Part shown: in pieces, positions 51,071 through 60,991 of the stretch
Numbering within the stretch: the first letter of the stretch is position 1
Layout: the number at the start of each line of letters is the position of its first letter
Assembly: GCF_019396385.1 (NCBI RefSeq)
Contig: NZ_JAHKRN010000018.1
Location: 62,001-126,000, forward strand
Origin: Nonomuraea harbinensis
GTDB taxonomy: Bacteria; Actinomycetota; Actinomycetes; Streptosporangiales; Streptosporangiaceae
DNA: 64,000 bases
Direction of reading: 5' to 3'
Notes under the pieces: generated by a model
What the model saw: only the letters and a program-made list of their open reading frames with translations
Told to the model about the DNA's origin: nothing
Databases searched by the model: none
Program-made: the position numbers and the translations under genes

Positions 51071-52026
51071 GGGCGCTGGTCACCGGAGGAGCCGGGTTCC
51101 TCGGCTCCCACCTGTGTGAGCGGCTGCTGGACCGGGGGGCTGACGTGGTGTGCATGGACAGCTTCCTCACCGGCGGGCCGCGCAACGTGGAACACCTGGT
51201 CGACCGTCCGTCGTTCCGCATCATCGAGTGCGACCTGACCGGCTACGTGCACGTCGCCGGTCACGTGGATCTGGTGCTGCACTTCGCCTCGGCCGCCTCG
51301 CCGGCCGACTACCTGCGCTACCCGATCGAGACGCTGCGCGTCGGCAGCGTCGGCACGCTGCACGCGCTCGGGCTGGCCAGGGAGAAGGGGGCCAGGTTCG
51401 TGCTGGCGTCCACCAGCGAGGTGTACGGCGACCCGCTGGAGCACCCGCAGCGCGAGACGTACTGGGGGAACGTCAACCCGGTGGGGCCGCGCAGCGTCTA
51501 CGACGAGGCCAAGCGCTTCGCCGAGTCGCTGACCACGGCCTACCGCGACTCGCGCGGCACCGACACCGGCATCGTGCGGATCTTCAACACGTACGGTCCG
51601 CGCATGCGGCCGTTCGACGGCCGTGCCATCCCGACGTTCATCCGGCAGGCGCTGACCGGCGAGCCGATCACCGTCACCGGCGACGGCTCGCAGACCCGGT
51701 CGATCTGCTACGTGGACGACACGGTGTCGGGCGTGCTGGCCATGGCCGAGAGCGACTTCGACGGCCCGGTGAACCTCGGCAACCCGGACGAGCTGACCAT
51801 GCTCGACCTGGCCACCATGATCAAGGAGCTGACCGGGTCGGCGTCGCCGATCGAGTTCGTCGAGCGGCCGGAGGACGACCCGAAGGTGCGCCGGCCGGAC
51901 ACCACGCTGGCCGCCGAGCGGCTCGGATGGACGGCGAAGGTGCCGGCCGGTGAAGGGCTGCGGCGCACCATCGAGTGGTTCGCCCGCGAGCTGGACGGTC
52001 ACCGGCCGGCCCGGATCACGGTCTAG
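51067..52026 (+). CDS. UDP-glucuronate decarboxylase-like NAD-dependent epimerase
   Basis: A 319-residue extended SDR. GGAGFLGSHLCERLL binds NAD. LHFASAASPADYLRYPIETL, LASTSEVYGDPLEHPQRETY and YDEAKRFAE (catalytic Tyr and Lys) closely follow the UDP-xylose synthase pattern, so UDP-xylose or a similar pentose/hexose donor is the best guess. It ends the rightward arm. Its stop shares the CTAG at 52023-52026 with the convergent mshC stop. Confidence 0.9.
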   Translation: MRALVTGGAGFLGSHLCERLLDRGADVVCMDSFLTGGPRNVEHLVDRPSFRIIECDLTGYVHVAGHVDLVLHFASAASPADYLRYPIETLRVGSVGTLHALGLAREKGARFVLASTSEVYGDPLEHPQRETYWGNVNPVGPRSVYDEAKRFAESLTTAYRDSRGTDTGIVRIFNTYGPRMRPFDGRAIPTFIRQALTGEPITVTGDGSQTRSICYVDDTVSGVLAMAESDFDGPVNLGNPDELTMLDLATMIKELTGSASPIEFVERPEDDPKVRRPDTTLAAERLGWTAKVPAGEGLRRTIEWFARELDGHRPARITV

Positions 52027-53246
52027 AGCGCCACGCCGAGCAGGGCGTCGGCCAGGTCGCGGACCAGGGCCGGCGCCGCCCGGTCGCTACCGCCGCCGTC
52101 GAGGGCCTCGCCGGCCCACCGGTCGACGGCCGCCACGGCGCCGGGGGCGTCGAGGTCGTCGGCGAGCCGGTCGCGCACCTCGGCCAGCAACGCCTCCGCG
52201 GGCGGCCCGGCGGTCACCGCCACGGCGGAGCGCCAGCGCTCCAGCCTGGCCTCGGCGTCGGCGAGCAGGTCAGGGGTGTAGTCCCAGTCGGCGCGGTAGT
52301 GCCTGCACAGCAGGACGAGCCGGACCGCCATCGGGTCGTGCTCGGCCCGCAGCTTGGAGACGAACACCAGGTTGCCCCGCGACTTGGACATCTTCTCGCC
52401 GTCGAGGCCGACCATGCCGGCGTGCGTGTAGAAGCGGGCGAACGGCCAATCGCCGGCGGCCGCGTACCCCTCGGAGGCGCCGCACTCGTGGTGCGGGAAG
52501 ATCAGGTCGGAGCCGCCGCCGGCCACGTCGAAGCCGGGGCCGAGGTTGTCGAGGGCGATCGCGGTGCACTCGACGTGCCAGCCGGGCCTGCCGCGGCCCA
52601 GCCGCGAGTCCCAGGCGGGCTCGCCGGGCCGCTCGGCCCGCCACAGCAGCCAGTCGAGCGGGTCCCGCTTGCCGGGCCGCTCCGGATCTCCGCCCCGCTC
52701 GGCGGACAGCTCCAGCATCCGCTCCCGCGAGTAGCCGGAGACCTCGCCGTAGCGGGGGGCGGCGGCCGCGTCGAAGTAGACGTCGCCGTCGAGGGTGTAG
52801 GTGACGCCGCGCTCGGCCAGCTCGCCGATCAGCTCCGCCACCCGGCCGACGACCTCGGTGACGGCGACGTACTCGCGGGGCGGCAGGATGCGCAGCGCCT
52901 CCATGTCGGCGCGGAACAGGTCGGTCTCGCGCTCGGCCAGGCTCTGCCAGTCGACGCCGGTCTGCTCGGCCCGCTCCAGCAGCGGGTCGTCGACGTCGGT
53001 GGCGTTCTGCGTGTAGTGCACGGTGTGGCCGGCGTCGCGCCACATCCGGCCGACCAGGTCGAAGGCGAGGTAGGTGTTGGCGTGGCCGAGGTGGGTGGCG
53101 TCGTAGGGGGTGATGCCGCAGACGTACATCCTCGCGGTCGGCCCGGGATCGGTCTGCCGGACCTGCCGGGACGCGGTGTCGTAGAGCCGCAGGGGGACGC
53201 TCGCGCCGGGGAGCCTGGGAACGTTGGGGGCGGACCACGATTTCAT
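52023..53246 (-). CDS. mshC: mycothiol synthesis cysteine ligase MshC
   Basis: A 407-residue ligase that joins cysteine to GlcN-inositol in mycothiol synthesis, using ATP. It derives from cysteinyl-tRNA synthetase: MYVCGITPYDATHLGHANTY carries the zinc Cys and the class I HxGH motif, WHVECTAI and HHECGASE the other zinc ligands, and KMSKSRGNLVFVS the KMSKS loop. The length and the lack of the tRNA-binding C-terminal domain separate it from CysS. It is last in a leftward unit beginning at the phosphomutase gene. Confidence 0.96.
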   Translation of the reverse strand: MKSWSAPNVPRLPGASVPLRLYDTASRQVRQTDPGPTARMYVCGITPYDATHLGHANTYLAFDLVGRMWRDAGHTVHYTQNATDVDDPLLERAEQTGVDWQSLAERETDLFRADMEALRILPPREYVAVTEVVGRVAELIGELAERGVTYTLDGDVYFDAAAAPRYGEVSGYSRERMLELSAERGGDPERPGKRDPLDWLLWRAERPGEPAWDSRLGRGRPGWHVECTAIALDNLGPGFDVAGGGSDLIFPHHECGASEGYAAAGDWPFARFYTHAGMVGLDGEKMSKSRGNLVFVSKLRAEHDPMAVRLVLLCRHYRADWDYTPDLLADAEARLERWRSAVAVTAGPPAEALLAEVRDRLADDLDAPGAVAAVDRWAGEALDGGGSDRAAPALVRDLADALLGVAL

Positions 53247-53256
53247 GTCTTCGAGC

Positions 53257-53907
53257 CTATCCGTGCTGATCAGCGGTCATGTCGGTGAACTCGTACGTCA
53301 CGCCGTCCGGCGCCAGCGTCAGGAGGGTGACGCTGAGGGAGGCGAAGACGCGGCCGTCGGGCAGCTCGTGCCGGACGATCAGCGCGTCGGGGGCGTCGGA
53401 GGGCGGGTCGCGGAGCGGCTCGTGCCAGTCGGCGTCGCCGGCGAACCTCGGCAGGTTGGTGGTGACGCGCTCGTGGCCGGGGTCGAGCCCGGTGTTGACG
53501 ATCACGCTGGTGCCGGCGGGAAGCTCGGCGGCTTCGAGCCGGTGCCCGTCCCAGCTGAAGACGCGGGCCCCGGACAGGCCGGCGAGCACCAGGTGGAACG
53601 GGTCGTAGCGGGTCAGGTCGACGTCCGGCATCTCGCCGGAGGAGACCCCGAGCAGCGGCAGGTCTCCGCGAGAGAGCTTGCTGATCTCGGGGGCGGGCAG
53701 CCCGCGGCCGTTCAGCAGGGCGGCGGCGCGGCGGGCCTGCCGGTCGACCGCGAGCCAGGTGCCGCCCGCCTTGAGGTCGCGCCCGCCGACGACACCGGGA
53801 TGGTCGGGCCAGTGTTCGGCCGGGCCTTCCCACGGGCGGTCGGCGAACTCGTCCCTGATGCCCATCAGGGTCAGGGGCCGACCCGTTCTCACGATCACCG
53901 TGCACAT
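53257..53907 (-). CDS. NRDE/TANGO2-family protein
   Basis: A 216-residue member of the NRDE family (DUF833, TANGO2-like). It begins MCTVIVRTG; GIRDEFADRPWEGP is the NRDE-type motif, and GGRDLKAGGTWLAVD is the second conserved block. The N-terminal Cys after Met recalls Ntn hydrolases, which these proteins resemble, but no enzyme activity is established for the family. TANGO2 itself has been linked to haem handling and lipid metabolism. It ends 10 bases before mshC starts, so it is cotranscribed. Confidence 0.87.
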   Translation of the reverse strand: MCTVIVRTGRPLTLMGIRDEFADRPWEGPAEHWPDHPGVVGGRDLKAGGTWLAVDRQARRAAALLNGRGLPAPEISKLSRGDLPLLGVSSGEMPDVDLTRYDPFHLVLAGLSGARVFSWDGHRLEAAELPAGTSVIVNTGLDPGHERVTTNLPRFAGDADWHEPLRDPPSDAPDALIVRHELPDGRVFASLSVTLLTLAPDGVTYEFTDMTADQHG

Positions 53908-53930
53908 GCGGCAAAGCGTACAAAACTGCT

Positions 53931-54695
53931 CTAGATGGGCGGCCAGGGGATGGCAGGCCAGCCCTCGAAGGGATACGGGTGCACGCCGGTGTCGAGCAGC
54001 CGCCGCACCCGCTTCCAGGTCGCCTCGACCTCGGCCGTCGTCAGCAGGTCGCGCAGCTTGCGGCCCAGCGAACCGGAGTCGAGGTCGCGCTCCAGCTTGG
54101 CCAGCACGCCCACCGCCTCGCGCGACAGCGGCTTGCCCCGCCACTGCCACAGGACCGTGCGGAGCTTGTCCTCCACCGCGAAGCAGACGCCGTGGTCGAC
54201 CCCGTAGACGTGGCCGGTCGGCAGCGGCAGCAGATGGCCGCCCTTGCGGTCGGCGTTGTTGACCACCGCGTCGAAGATCGCCATCCGGCGCACCACCGGG
54301 TTGCGGCTGCGCACCAGCCGCATCAGGTCGATCTCGCGCTCGGTGTCGATCCACAGCTGGCACATGCCGGGCCCGAACGGCCCTTCGCGGTAGACCGTGG
54401 GCGGCACGATGTGCCAGCCGGTCGCCTGGGAGACCTCGTAGGCGGCGACCTCGCGGGCGGCGAGGGTGCCGTCGGGGAAGTCCCACAGCGGGCGCTCGCC
54501 GCGTACCGGCTTGTAGACGCACGCGACCGCGCGCTCGCCCAGCCTGACCGTGCAGTAGAGGGTCATGTTGGTGGCTTCGACGAGGCGCCCGGCCATCTCC
54601 AGGCGGCCGTCACGGAGCAGCTTGAGCGTCTCCTCCTCGTCCATGGCCGAGGGGAGGGCAGGCCTGACGGCGGGCTCGCTCTCCGGAGCGGTCAT
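53931..54695 (-). CDS. SCO1664-family kinase-like protein
   Basis: A 254-residue protein of a conserved actinobacterial family with a distant phosphatidylinositol-kinase fold. VACVYKPVRGERPLWDFPDG (nucleotide-binding Lys), FDAVVNNADRKGGHLLPLP (catalytic Asp-Asn type loop) and YGVDHGVCF (metal-binding Asp) are visible. The substrate is unknown. It overlaps the upstream DUF3090 gene by ATGA. From memory, this gene, DUF3090 and the phosphomutase gene stay together near mshC in mycobacteria and streptomycetes. Confidence 0.88.
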   Translation of the reverse strand: MTAPESEPAVRPALPSAMDEEETLKLLRDGRLEMAGRLVEATNMTLYCTVRLGERAVACVYKPVRGERPLWDFPDGTLAAREVAAYEVSQATGWHIVPPTVYREGPFGPGMCQLWIDTEREIDLMRLVRSRNPVVRRMAIFDAVVNNADRKGGHLLPLPTGHVYGVDHGVCFAVEDKLRTVLWQWRGKPLSREAVGVLAKLERDLDSGSLGRKLRDLLTTAEVEATWKRVRRLLDTGVHPYPFEGWPAIPWPPI

Positions 54696-55240
54696 GAAGC
54701 CGCCTCACCTCCGCGGTAGCCGTTGAGACGTACGCACACGTGCCCCTCGGCGTCGAGCGGCTGCCCGCAGAGCGGGCAAGGCGGGCGGCCCGCCGCGACG
54801 ATGTCCAGCGCCCGCCGGGTGAAGGCCCTGGCGGCGCCGGCGCTGATGCGGACCCGCAGCACCGCGGGCTCGGGCGCCCCGAGGTCTTCCTCGTCGACCA
54901 TCTCCTGGGCCTCGATGACCACCTGCGACCTCTCGGGGTCCCACGCCAGCGCCATCGTGCCGACCCGGAAGTCCTCGGCGACCGGGACGTCGAGCGGGCC
55001 CTCGTCGGCCAGCTCGGCGGGGGCGATGGCGGGCACCTGGGCGGTGCCCCCGCTGCGCCGCAGCACCTCGTCGAGCAGCTCTTCGAGCCTGCCCGCGAGC
55101 GCGGCCACCTGCAGTTTCTCCAGCGCGACCGTGGTCAGTCTGCCCTCGGCCCTGGCCTGGAGGAAGAAGGCGCGCGCGCCCGGCTGGCCGAGGGCGCCCG
55201 CCACGAACCTCTCCGGCGGGTCGTAGTCGAAGACCGGCAT
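54692..55240 (-). CDS. DUF3090 family protein
   Basis: A 182-residue protein of a conserved actinobacterial family of unknown function. It opens FDYDPPERFVAGALGQPGAR and ARAFFLQARAEGRLTTVALE, then a helical middle. It ends with CPLCGQPLDAEGHVCVRLNG, a CxxC-x8-C pattern with a His that may bind zinc. It is coupled to the SCO1664-like gene (ATGA) and starts 9 bases after the phosphomutase stop. Confidence 0.9.
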   Translation of the reverse strand: MPVFDYDPPERFVAGALGQPGARAFFLQARAEGRLTTVALEKLQVAALAGRLEELLDEVLRRSGGTAQVPAIAPAELADEGPLDVPVAEDFRVGTMALAWDPERSQVVIEAQEMVDEEDLGAPEPAVLRVRISAGAARAFTRRALDIVAAGRPPCPLCGQPLDAEGHVCVRLNGYRGGEAAS

Positions 55241-55249
55241 AGCCTGACC

Positions 55250-55936
55250 TTACGTGGTCCCGGGCCCGCCGCCGACGGCGGCATCGCTCCCGGTGGAGTT
55301 TTCTCCCCCGTCTTTCTCCTCCGAATCCTCAGAAAGCTTCAATTCCCCCATATCGTTAAGTTTGAGAACAAAGGGACGCAAGGGGGCATAGCGAATAACG
55401 GTGAGAGCGGCCGGATCAGCGGTTATCCGCTGAAACTGATCGAGGTGGAGCCCCAGCGCGTCCGCGACGATCGCCTTGATCACGTCTCCGTGGCTGCAGG
55501 CGAGGTAGACAGCCTTCTCCCCCAGACGTCGATTCCAGCCCCGGATGGCGGCGACGGCGCGGTACTGCATGGCGGTCATCGCCTCCCCGCCGGGGAAGAC
55601 CGCCGCGCTCGGGTGGGCCTGCACCACCGGCCAGAGCGGATCCTTGGCCAGCTCCTTCAGCTCGCGCCCGGTCCAGTCGCCGTAGTCGCACTCCAGCAGC
55701 CGCTCGTCGGTCTCGACGGGCAGGCCGCGGCCCGCGGCGACGGTTTCGGCGGTCTCGCGGCAGCGCTCCAGCGGGCTGGAGACGATGGCGTCGAGGCGGA
55801 CGCCGGCGATCCGCTCGGCCAGCGCGGCGGCCTGCGCCCGGCCGGCGTCGCTGAGGTGAACTCCAGGTGTGCGGCCGGCCAGGACCGGCCCGGTCAGATC
55901 GGTCAGCCCGTGACGGGCCAATAGCAGCGTCGTCAT
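55250..55936 (-). CDS. histidine phosphatase, MSMEG_4193-type putative phosphomutase
   Basis: A 228-residue histidine-phosphatase enzyme. LLARHGLTDLTGPVLAGRTP carries the phospho-accepting RHG, SSPLERCRETAE the second Arg, LLECDYGDWTGREL the acid Glu, and CSHGDVIKA the second catalytic His. The last ~25 residues are acidic and Gly-rich. The physiological substrate is unknown. It is first in the leftward mshC unit, and the 3-prime part around 55340-55400 is noticeably less GC-rich than the surroundings. Confidence 0.9.
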   Translation of the reverse strand: MTTLLLARHGLTDLTGPVLAGRTPGVHLSDAGRAQAAALAERIAGVRLDAIVSSPLERCRETAETVAAGRGLPVETDERLLECDYGDWTGRELKELAKDPLWPVVQAHPSAAVFPGGEAMTAMQYRAVAAIRGWNRRLGEKAVYLACSHGDVIKAIVADALGLHLDQFQRITADPAALTVIRYAPLRPFVLKLNDMGELKLSEDSEEKDGGENSTGSDAAVGGGPGTT

Positions 55937-56001
55937 CCACCCAAGTGTCGCAGGCGTCTGTCGCGGTGTTTCACGGCCCCGAGCGGTAATCTGGCGGGAT
56001 C

Positions 56002-56949
56002 ATGGAGCAGCGTTATGTCGGCCGCAGCGGCCTGTCGGTGTCCCGGCTGGGCCTCGGCACGATGACGTGGGGGCGTGACACCGACGCCGACGACGCGGCG
56101 GCCCAGCTCGGGATGTTCCTCGACGCGGGCGGCACCCTCGTCGACACGGCCGACGTCTACACCGGCGGCGACGCCGAGCGGGTGCTCGGCCGACTGCTGC
56201 GCGACCAGGTGCCGCGCGAGGAGCTGGTGATCTCCACCAAGGCCGTGGTGACGCCGATGGGCCACCGGCAGCGCGACGCCTCCCGGCGCCACCTCATCGC
56301 CGCGGTCGACGCCTCGCTGAGCCGGCTCGGCGTCGACTACGTCGACCTGTGGCAGCTGCACACCTACGACGCGGAGGTCCCGCTCGACGAGACGCTGGCC
56401 GCGGTCGACACCATCGTCTCCTCCGGCCGGGCGCTCTACGCGGGCGTGTGCGACTACACCGGCTGGCAGCTCGCCGCGGCCTCGGTGACGCAGCGGGTGA
56501 TCCCGGGCCGGGCGCCGATCACCTCGGTGCAGACCGAATACTCCCTGCTGGCCCGCGACGCCGAGCGCGAGCTGCTGCCTGCCGCCCACCACATGGGCGT
56601 GGGCGTGCTGGCCTGGTCGCCGCTGGGCCGCGGGGTGCTGACCGGCAAGTACCGCACCGGCATCCCCGCCGACTCGCGGGCCGCCACCCCTCACTTCGCC
56701 GACTTCGTCCGCCCGTACCTCGACGACAGGAGCCGCAGCGTGGTCGAGTCCGTCGTGACGGCGGCCGAAGGGCTGGGCGTCTCGGCGACGGCGGTGGCGC
56801 TGTCGTGGGTCCGCGACCAGCCGGGGGTCGCCTCGGCGATCGTCGGCGCCCGCACGCTCGCGCAGCTCAAAGGCACGCTGCTCGCAGAAGACCTGGAGCT
56901 CCCGATCGAGATCCGAGAGGCCCTTGATGACGTCTCGTCCCCCGAATGA
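56002..56949 (+). CDS. aldo/keto reductase
   Basis: A 315-residue NADPH-dependent oxidoreductase with the TIM-barrel fold. LGLGTMTWG, DTADVYTGG (catalytic Asp and Tyr), ISTKAVV (Lys) and WQLHTYD (His) make up the full tetrad. Cofactor-binding SPLGRGVLTGKY and SAIVGARTLAQL follow. The substrate is not predictable. It is divergent from the phosphomutase gene with 65 bases between starts. Confidence 0.93.
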   Translation: MEQRYVGRSGLSVSRLGLGTMTWGRDTDADDAAAQLGMFLDAGGTLVDTADVYTGGDAERVLGRLLRDQVPREELVISTKAVVTPMGHRQRDASRRHLIAAVDASLSRLGVDYVDLWQLHTYDAEVPLDETLAAVDTIVSSGRALYAGVCDYTGWQLAAASVTQRVIPGRAPITSVQTEYSLLARDAERELLPAAHHMGVGVLAWSPLGRGVLTGKYRTGIPADSRAATPHFADFVRPYLDDRSRSVVESVVTAAEGLGVSATAVALSWVRDQPGVASAIVGARTLAQLKGTLLAEDLELPIEIREALDDVSSPE

Positions 56950-57073
56950 CGAACGAGAGCCTCGCTCGCGTGTTACTAGTCGATACCGAATCGCAACTTT
57001 ACCCCGAAAAACCCTGCGTCGTCTGGCCTGTGTCCATAAGGATTTTCCTCGGAAGCGACGCGGGAGGGGACGG

Positions 57074-57955
57074 ATGGGGAGCAGAACCGCGATCTCGGCT
57101 GGGATCCTCGCGGTGTCGATGGTGACGCTTCCCGTCGTCGCCGCCGCCCCGGCGGGGGCCCAGGTCCTCGACTGCGAGCACGGCGGGGGCGGCCTGCTCT
57201 CGGGCCTGACCGACGGCCTCTGCGACACCGTGGGCGCCGTGACCGGCACGGTCGACAAGCTGACCGGCGGGCTCACCGAACCTCTCACCGAAGGACTCGG
57301 CAAGACCACCGACAAGGTGCTCGGCACCGTCGGCGAGGCCGTGCCGACCGCCGCGCCGCGTTCGTCGGCCGAGCCTTCCGCCGACGCCAAGCCCTCCGCC
57401 AAGCCCAAGAAGACCCTGCTGCCCGAGCCGCTCAGCGACGTCTGCCTGCCGGGCCTCGCCTGCGAGGGCGAGGGCCTGCTGGAGGAGACGCTCCGCCCCA
57501 CGCCCGAGACCACCGGGCGTACGACGCCCGAGCCCGAGCCCGAGCGGGAGCGCGAGGAGCGCCGCCGCGACCCGGACGACCGGGACCGCGAGGACGATCG
57601 GGAGGAGGCGGACGCGGCGCCCACCACCTGGCCGACGCAGCCGCCCGCCCGCGAGACGCACTCCGTCGACGGCAGCGAGGAGCCGGTCACCGACGACCCG
57701 GCGGCCGACCCCGAAGACCTGCGCATCGACCTGCTGTGGCCGGACCCGTTCACCGACAAGCTGCCCCTTCAGGTGGGCAGGGAGCCGGTGGTGCGGCCGG
57801 TGGCGAAGGCCTCCGACGTGGTGGGCACCACGCTGACCGTGGTGCTGCTCGCCACGGCGGTCCTGGCCAGCCGCGTGGTGCAGCAGCGCAGGCGCCGGAG
57901 CGAGCAGCACGAGTCGATCCCCTTCGAGCCGGCGGGGCGGCACCGGCTCGCCTGA
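57074..57955 (+). CDS. secreted, membrane-anchored charge-rich protein
   Basis: A 293-residue exported protein of unknown function. It has a signal peptide (cleavage near AGAQ), then a Gly/Thr-rich stretch with three cysteines or more (LDCEHGG, GLCDTVG, VCLPGLACEG). A long disordered middle follows, first Ala/Pro/Lys-rich, then a mixed-charge block of Glu/Arg/Asp (about residues 150-185). A C-terminal transmembrane helix (VVGTTLTVVLLATAVLASRV) with a basic tail ends it. Topology suggests a surface protein held by its C-terminus. ATG 57074 follows GGGAGGGGA. An AT-rich stretch precedes it, likely the promoter. Confidence 0.75.
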   Translation: MGSRTAISAGILAVSMVTLPVVAAAPAGAQVLDCEHGGGGLLSGLTDGLCDTVGAVTGTVDKLTGGLTEPLTEGLGKTTDKVLGTVGEAVPTAAPRSSAEPSADAKPSAKPKKTLLPEPLSDVCLPGLACEGEGLLEETLRPTPETTGRTTPEPEPEREREERRRDPDDRDREDDREEADAAPTTWPTQPPARETHSVDGSEEPVTDDPAADPEDLRIDLLWPDPFTDKLPLQVGREPVVRPVAKASDVVGTTLTVVLLATAVLASRVVQQRRRRSEQHESIPFEPAGRHRLA

Positions 57956-57958
57956 GGG

Positions 57959-58723
57959 TCAGCCGCCGATCGCGTGGACGCCGCCGTCGACGTGCACGAT
58001 CTCGCCGGTGGTGGCCGGGAACCAGTCGGACATCAGCGCCACGCAGGCGCGGGCGGCCGGCACCGTGTCGGCGAGGTCCCAGCCGAGCGGGGCCCTGTCG
58101 GGCCAGCTGTCCTCGAACTCCTTGAAGCCCGGGATCGACTTGGCGGCCATGGTGCGCAGCGGCCCGGCGGCCACGAGGTTGACGCGGATGCCGTGCTTGC
58201 CGAGGTCGCGGGCGAGGTAGCGGTTGCACGACTCGAGGCCGGCCTTGGCCACGCCCATCCAGTCGTAGACCGGCCAGGCCTTGGTGGCGTCGAAGTCGAG
58301 GCCGACGACCGCGCCGCCGTCCTTCATGAGCGGCAGGCAGGCCACCGCGAGCGCCTTGTAGGAGTAGGTCGACACGTGCAGGGCGGTGGCGACGTCCTCC
58401 CACGAGGTGTTGAGGAAGTTGCCGCCGAGCGCCGTCTGCGGGGCGAAGCCGATGGAGTGGACCACCCCGTCGAGGCCCTCGACGTGCTCGCCCACCCGGG
58501 CGGCGAGCGTGTCGAGGTGGTCGGTGTCCTGCACGTCGAGCTCCAGGACCGGAGCGGGATCGGGCAGCCGCTTGGCGATCCGCTCGACCAGGCTCAGCCG
58601 GCCGAACCCGGTGAGGACGACGGTCGCGCCCTCCTCCTGCGCCAGCTTGGCGACCGAGAACGCGATGGACGCGTCGGTCAGCACGCCCGTCACGAGGATC
58701 CGCTTGCCTTCGAGTATGCCCAC
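57959..58723 (-). CDS. fabI: enoyl-[acyl-carrier-protein] reductase (InhA/FabI)
   Basis: A 254-residue NADH-dependent enoyl reductase for the last step of fatty-acid elongation. ILVTGVLTDASIAFSVAKLA and VHSIGFAPQTALGG match the InhA form. The catalytic Tyr-x6-Lys is in YDWMGVAKAGLESCNRYLAR, and VAAGPLRTMAAKSI follows. The GTG start lies one base after the FabG stop, so fabG-fabI form an operon like mabA-inhA of mycobacteria. It is convergent with the secreted protein gene, the stops being 3 bases apart. Confidence 0.95.
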   Translation of the reverse strand: MGILEGKRILVTGVLTDASIAFSVAKLAQEEGATVVLTGFGRLSLVERIAKRLPDPAPVLELDVQDTDHLDTLAARVGEHVEGLDGVVHSIGFAPQTALGGNFLNTSWEDVATALHVSTYSYKALAVACLPLMKDGGAVVGLDFDATKAWPVYDWMGVAKAGLESCNRYLARDLGKHGIRVNLVAAGPLRTMAAKSIPGFKEFEDSWPDRAPLGWDLADTVPAARACVALMSDWFPATTGEIVHVDGGVHAIGG

Positions 58724-58724
58724 G

Positions 58725-59420
58725 TCAGTGCCCCATTCCCAGACCGCCGTCGACGGGGATCACGGCCCCGGTGATGTAGGAGGCGTCGTCGCTCGCCACG
58801 AAGCGGACGACGCGCGCGACCTCCTCGGGAGACGCCTGGCGCCCGAGGGGGATGTTCTTGACGATCGCCTCGGTGTCGAGCTCGGCCGTCATGTCGGTGG
58901 CCACGAACCCGGGCGAGACCACGTTGACCGTGATGCCGCGCGAGCCGTACTCGCGGGCCATGGAACGGGCGAAGCCGATCAGACCGGCCTTGGAGGCGGC
59001 GTAGTTGGTCTGGCCGGCCTGGCCGAGCAGGCCGATCACGGAGGAGACGAGGATGACGCGGCCGCGCTTGAGCCGCATCATGGGCCGGATGGCCCGCTTG
59101 GCGACGCGGTAGGCGCCGGTGAGGTTGGCGTCGATGACGTCGGTGAAGGTCTCCTCCTTCATCATCGCCAGCAGGGTGTCCTTGGTGATGCCGGCGTTGG
59201 AGACGAGGACCTCGACCGGGCCCTGCTCCGCCTCGACCTTGTCGAAGGCGGCCTCGACCTCGGCCATGCTGGTCACGTCGCACCGGACCCCGAACAGCCC
59301 TTCCGGCGGCTCCCCCGAGCGGTAGGTGACGGCGACGGCGTCGCCGGCGGCGGCGAGTTCACGGGCGATCGCGAGGCCTATGCCGCGATTGCCTCCGGTG
59401 ACGAGTACAGAGCGTGCCAT
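58725..59420 (-). CDS. fabG: 3-oxoacyl-[acyl-carrier-protein] reductase
   Basis: A 231-residue NADPH-dependent SDR that reduces 3-oxoacyl-ACP. VTGGNRGIGLAIARELAAAG binds the cofactor, VSNAGIT is the structural Asn motif, and SSVIGLLGQAGQTNYAASKA contains the Ser, Tyr and Lys. It ends GAVIPVDGGLGMGH, as FabG/MabA do. First gene of the fabG-fabI pair and divergent from tldD. Confidence 0.95.
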   Translation of the reverse strand: MARSVLVTGGNRGIGLAIARELAAAGDAVAVTYRSGEPPEGLFGVRCDVTSMAEVEAAFDKVEAEQGPVEVLVSNAGITKDTLLAMMKEETFTDVIDANLTGAYRVAKRAIRPMMRLKRGRVILVSSVIGLLGQAGQTNYAASKAGLIGFARSMAREYGSRGITVNVVSPGFVATDMTAELDTEAIVKNIPLGRQASPEEVARVVRFVASDDASYITGAVIPVDGGLGMGH

Positions 59421-59497
59421 GACACCAGACGCTATCGGCTACCCGCCGGTACCCGCTTATCCGGGGGACACAAGATCACGGGGTTAGGATCGTGGAC

Positions 59498-60987
<1,490 letters not shown>

Positions 60988-60991
<4 letters not shown>

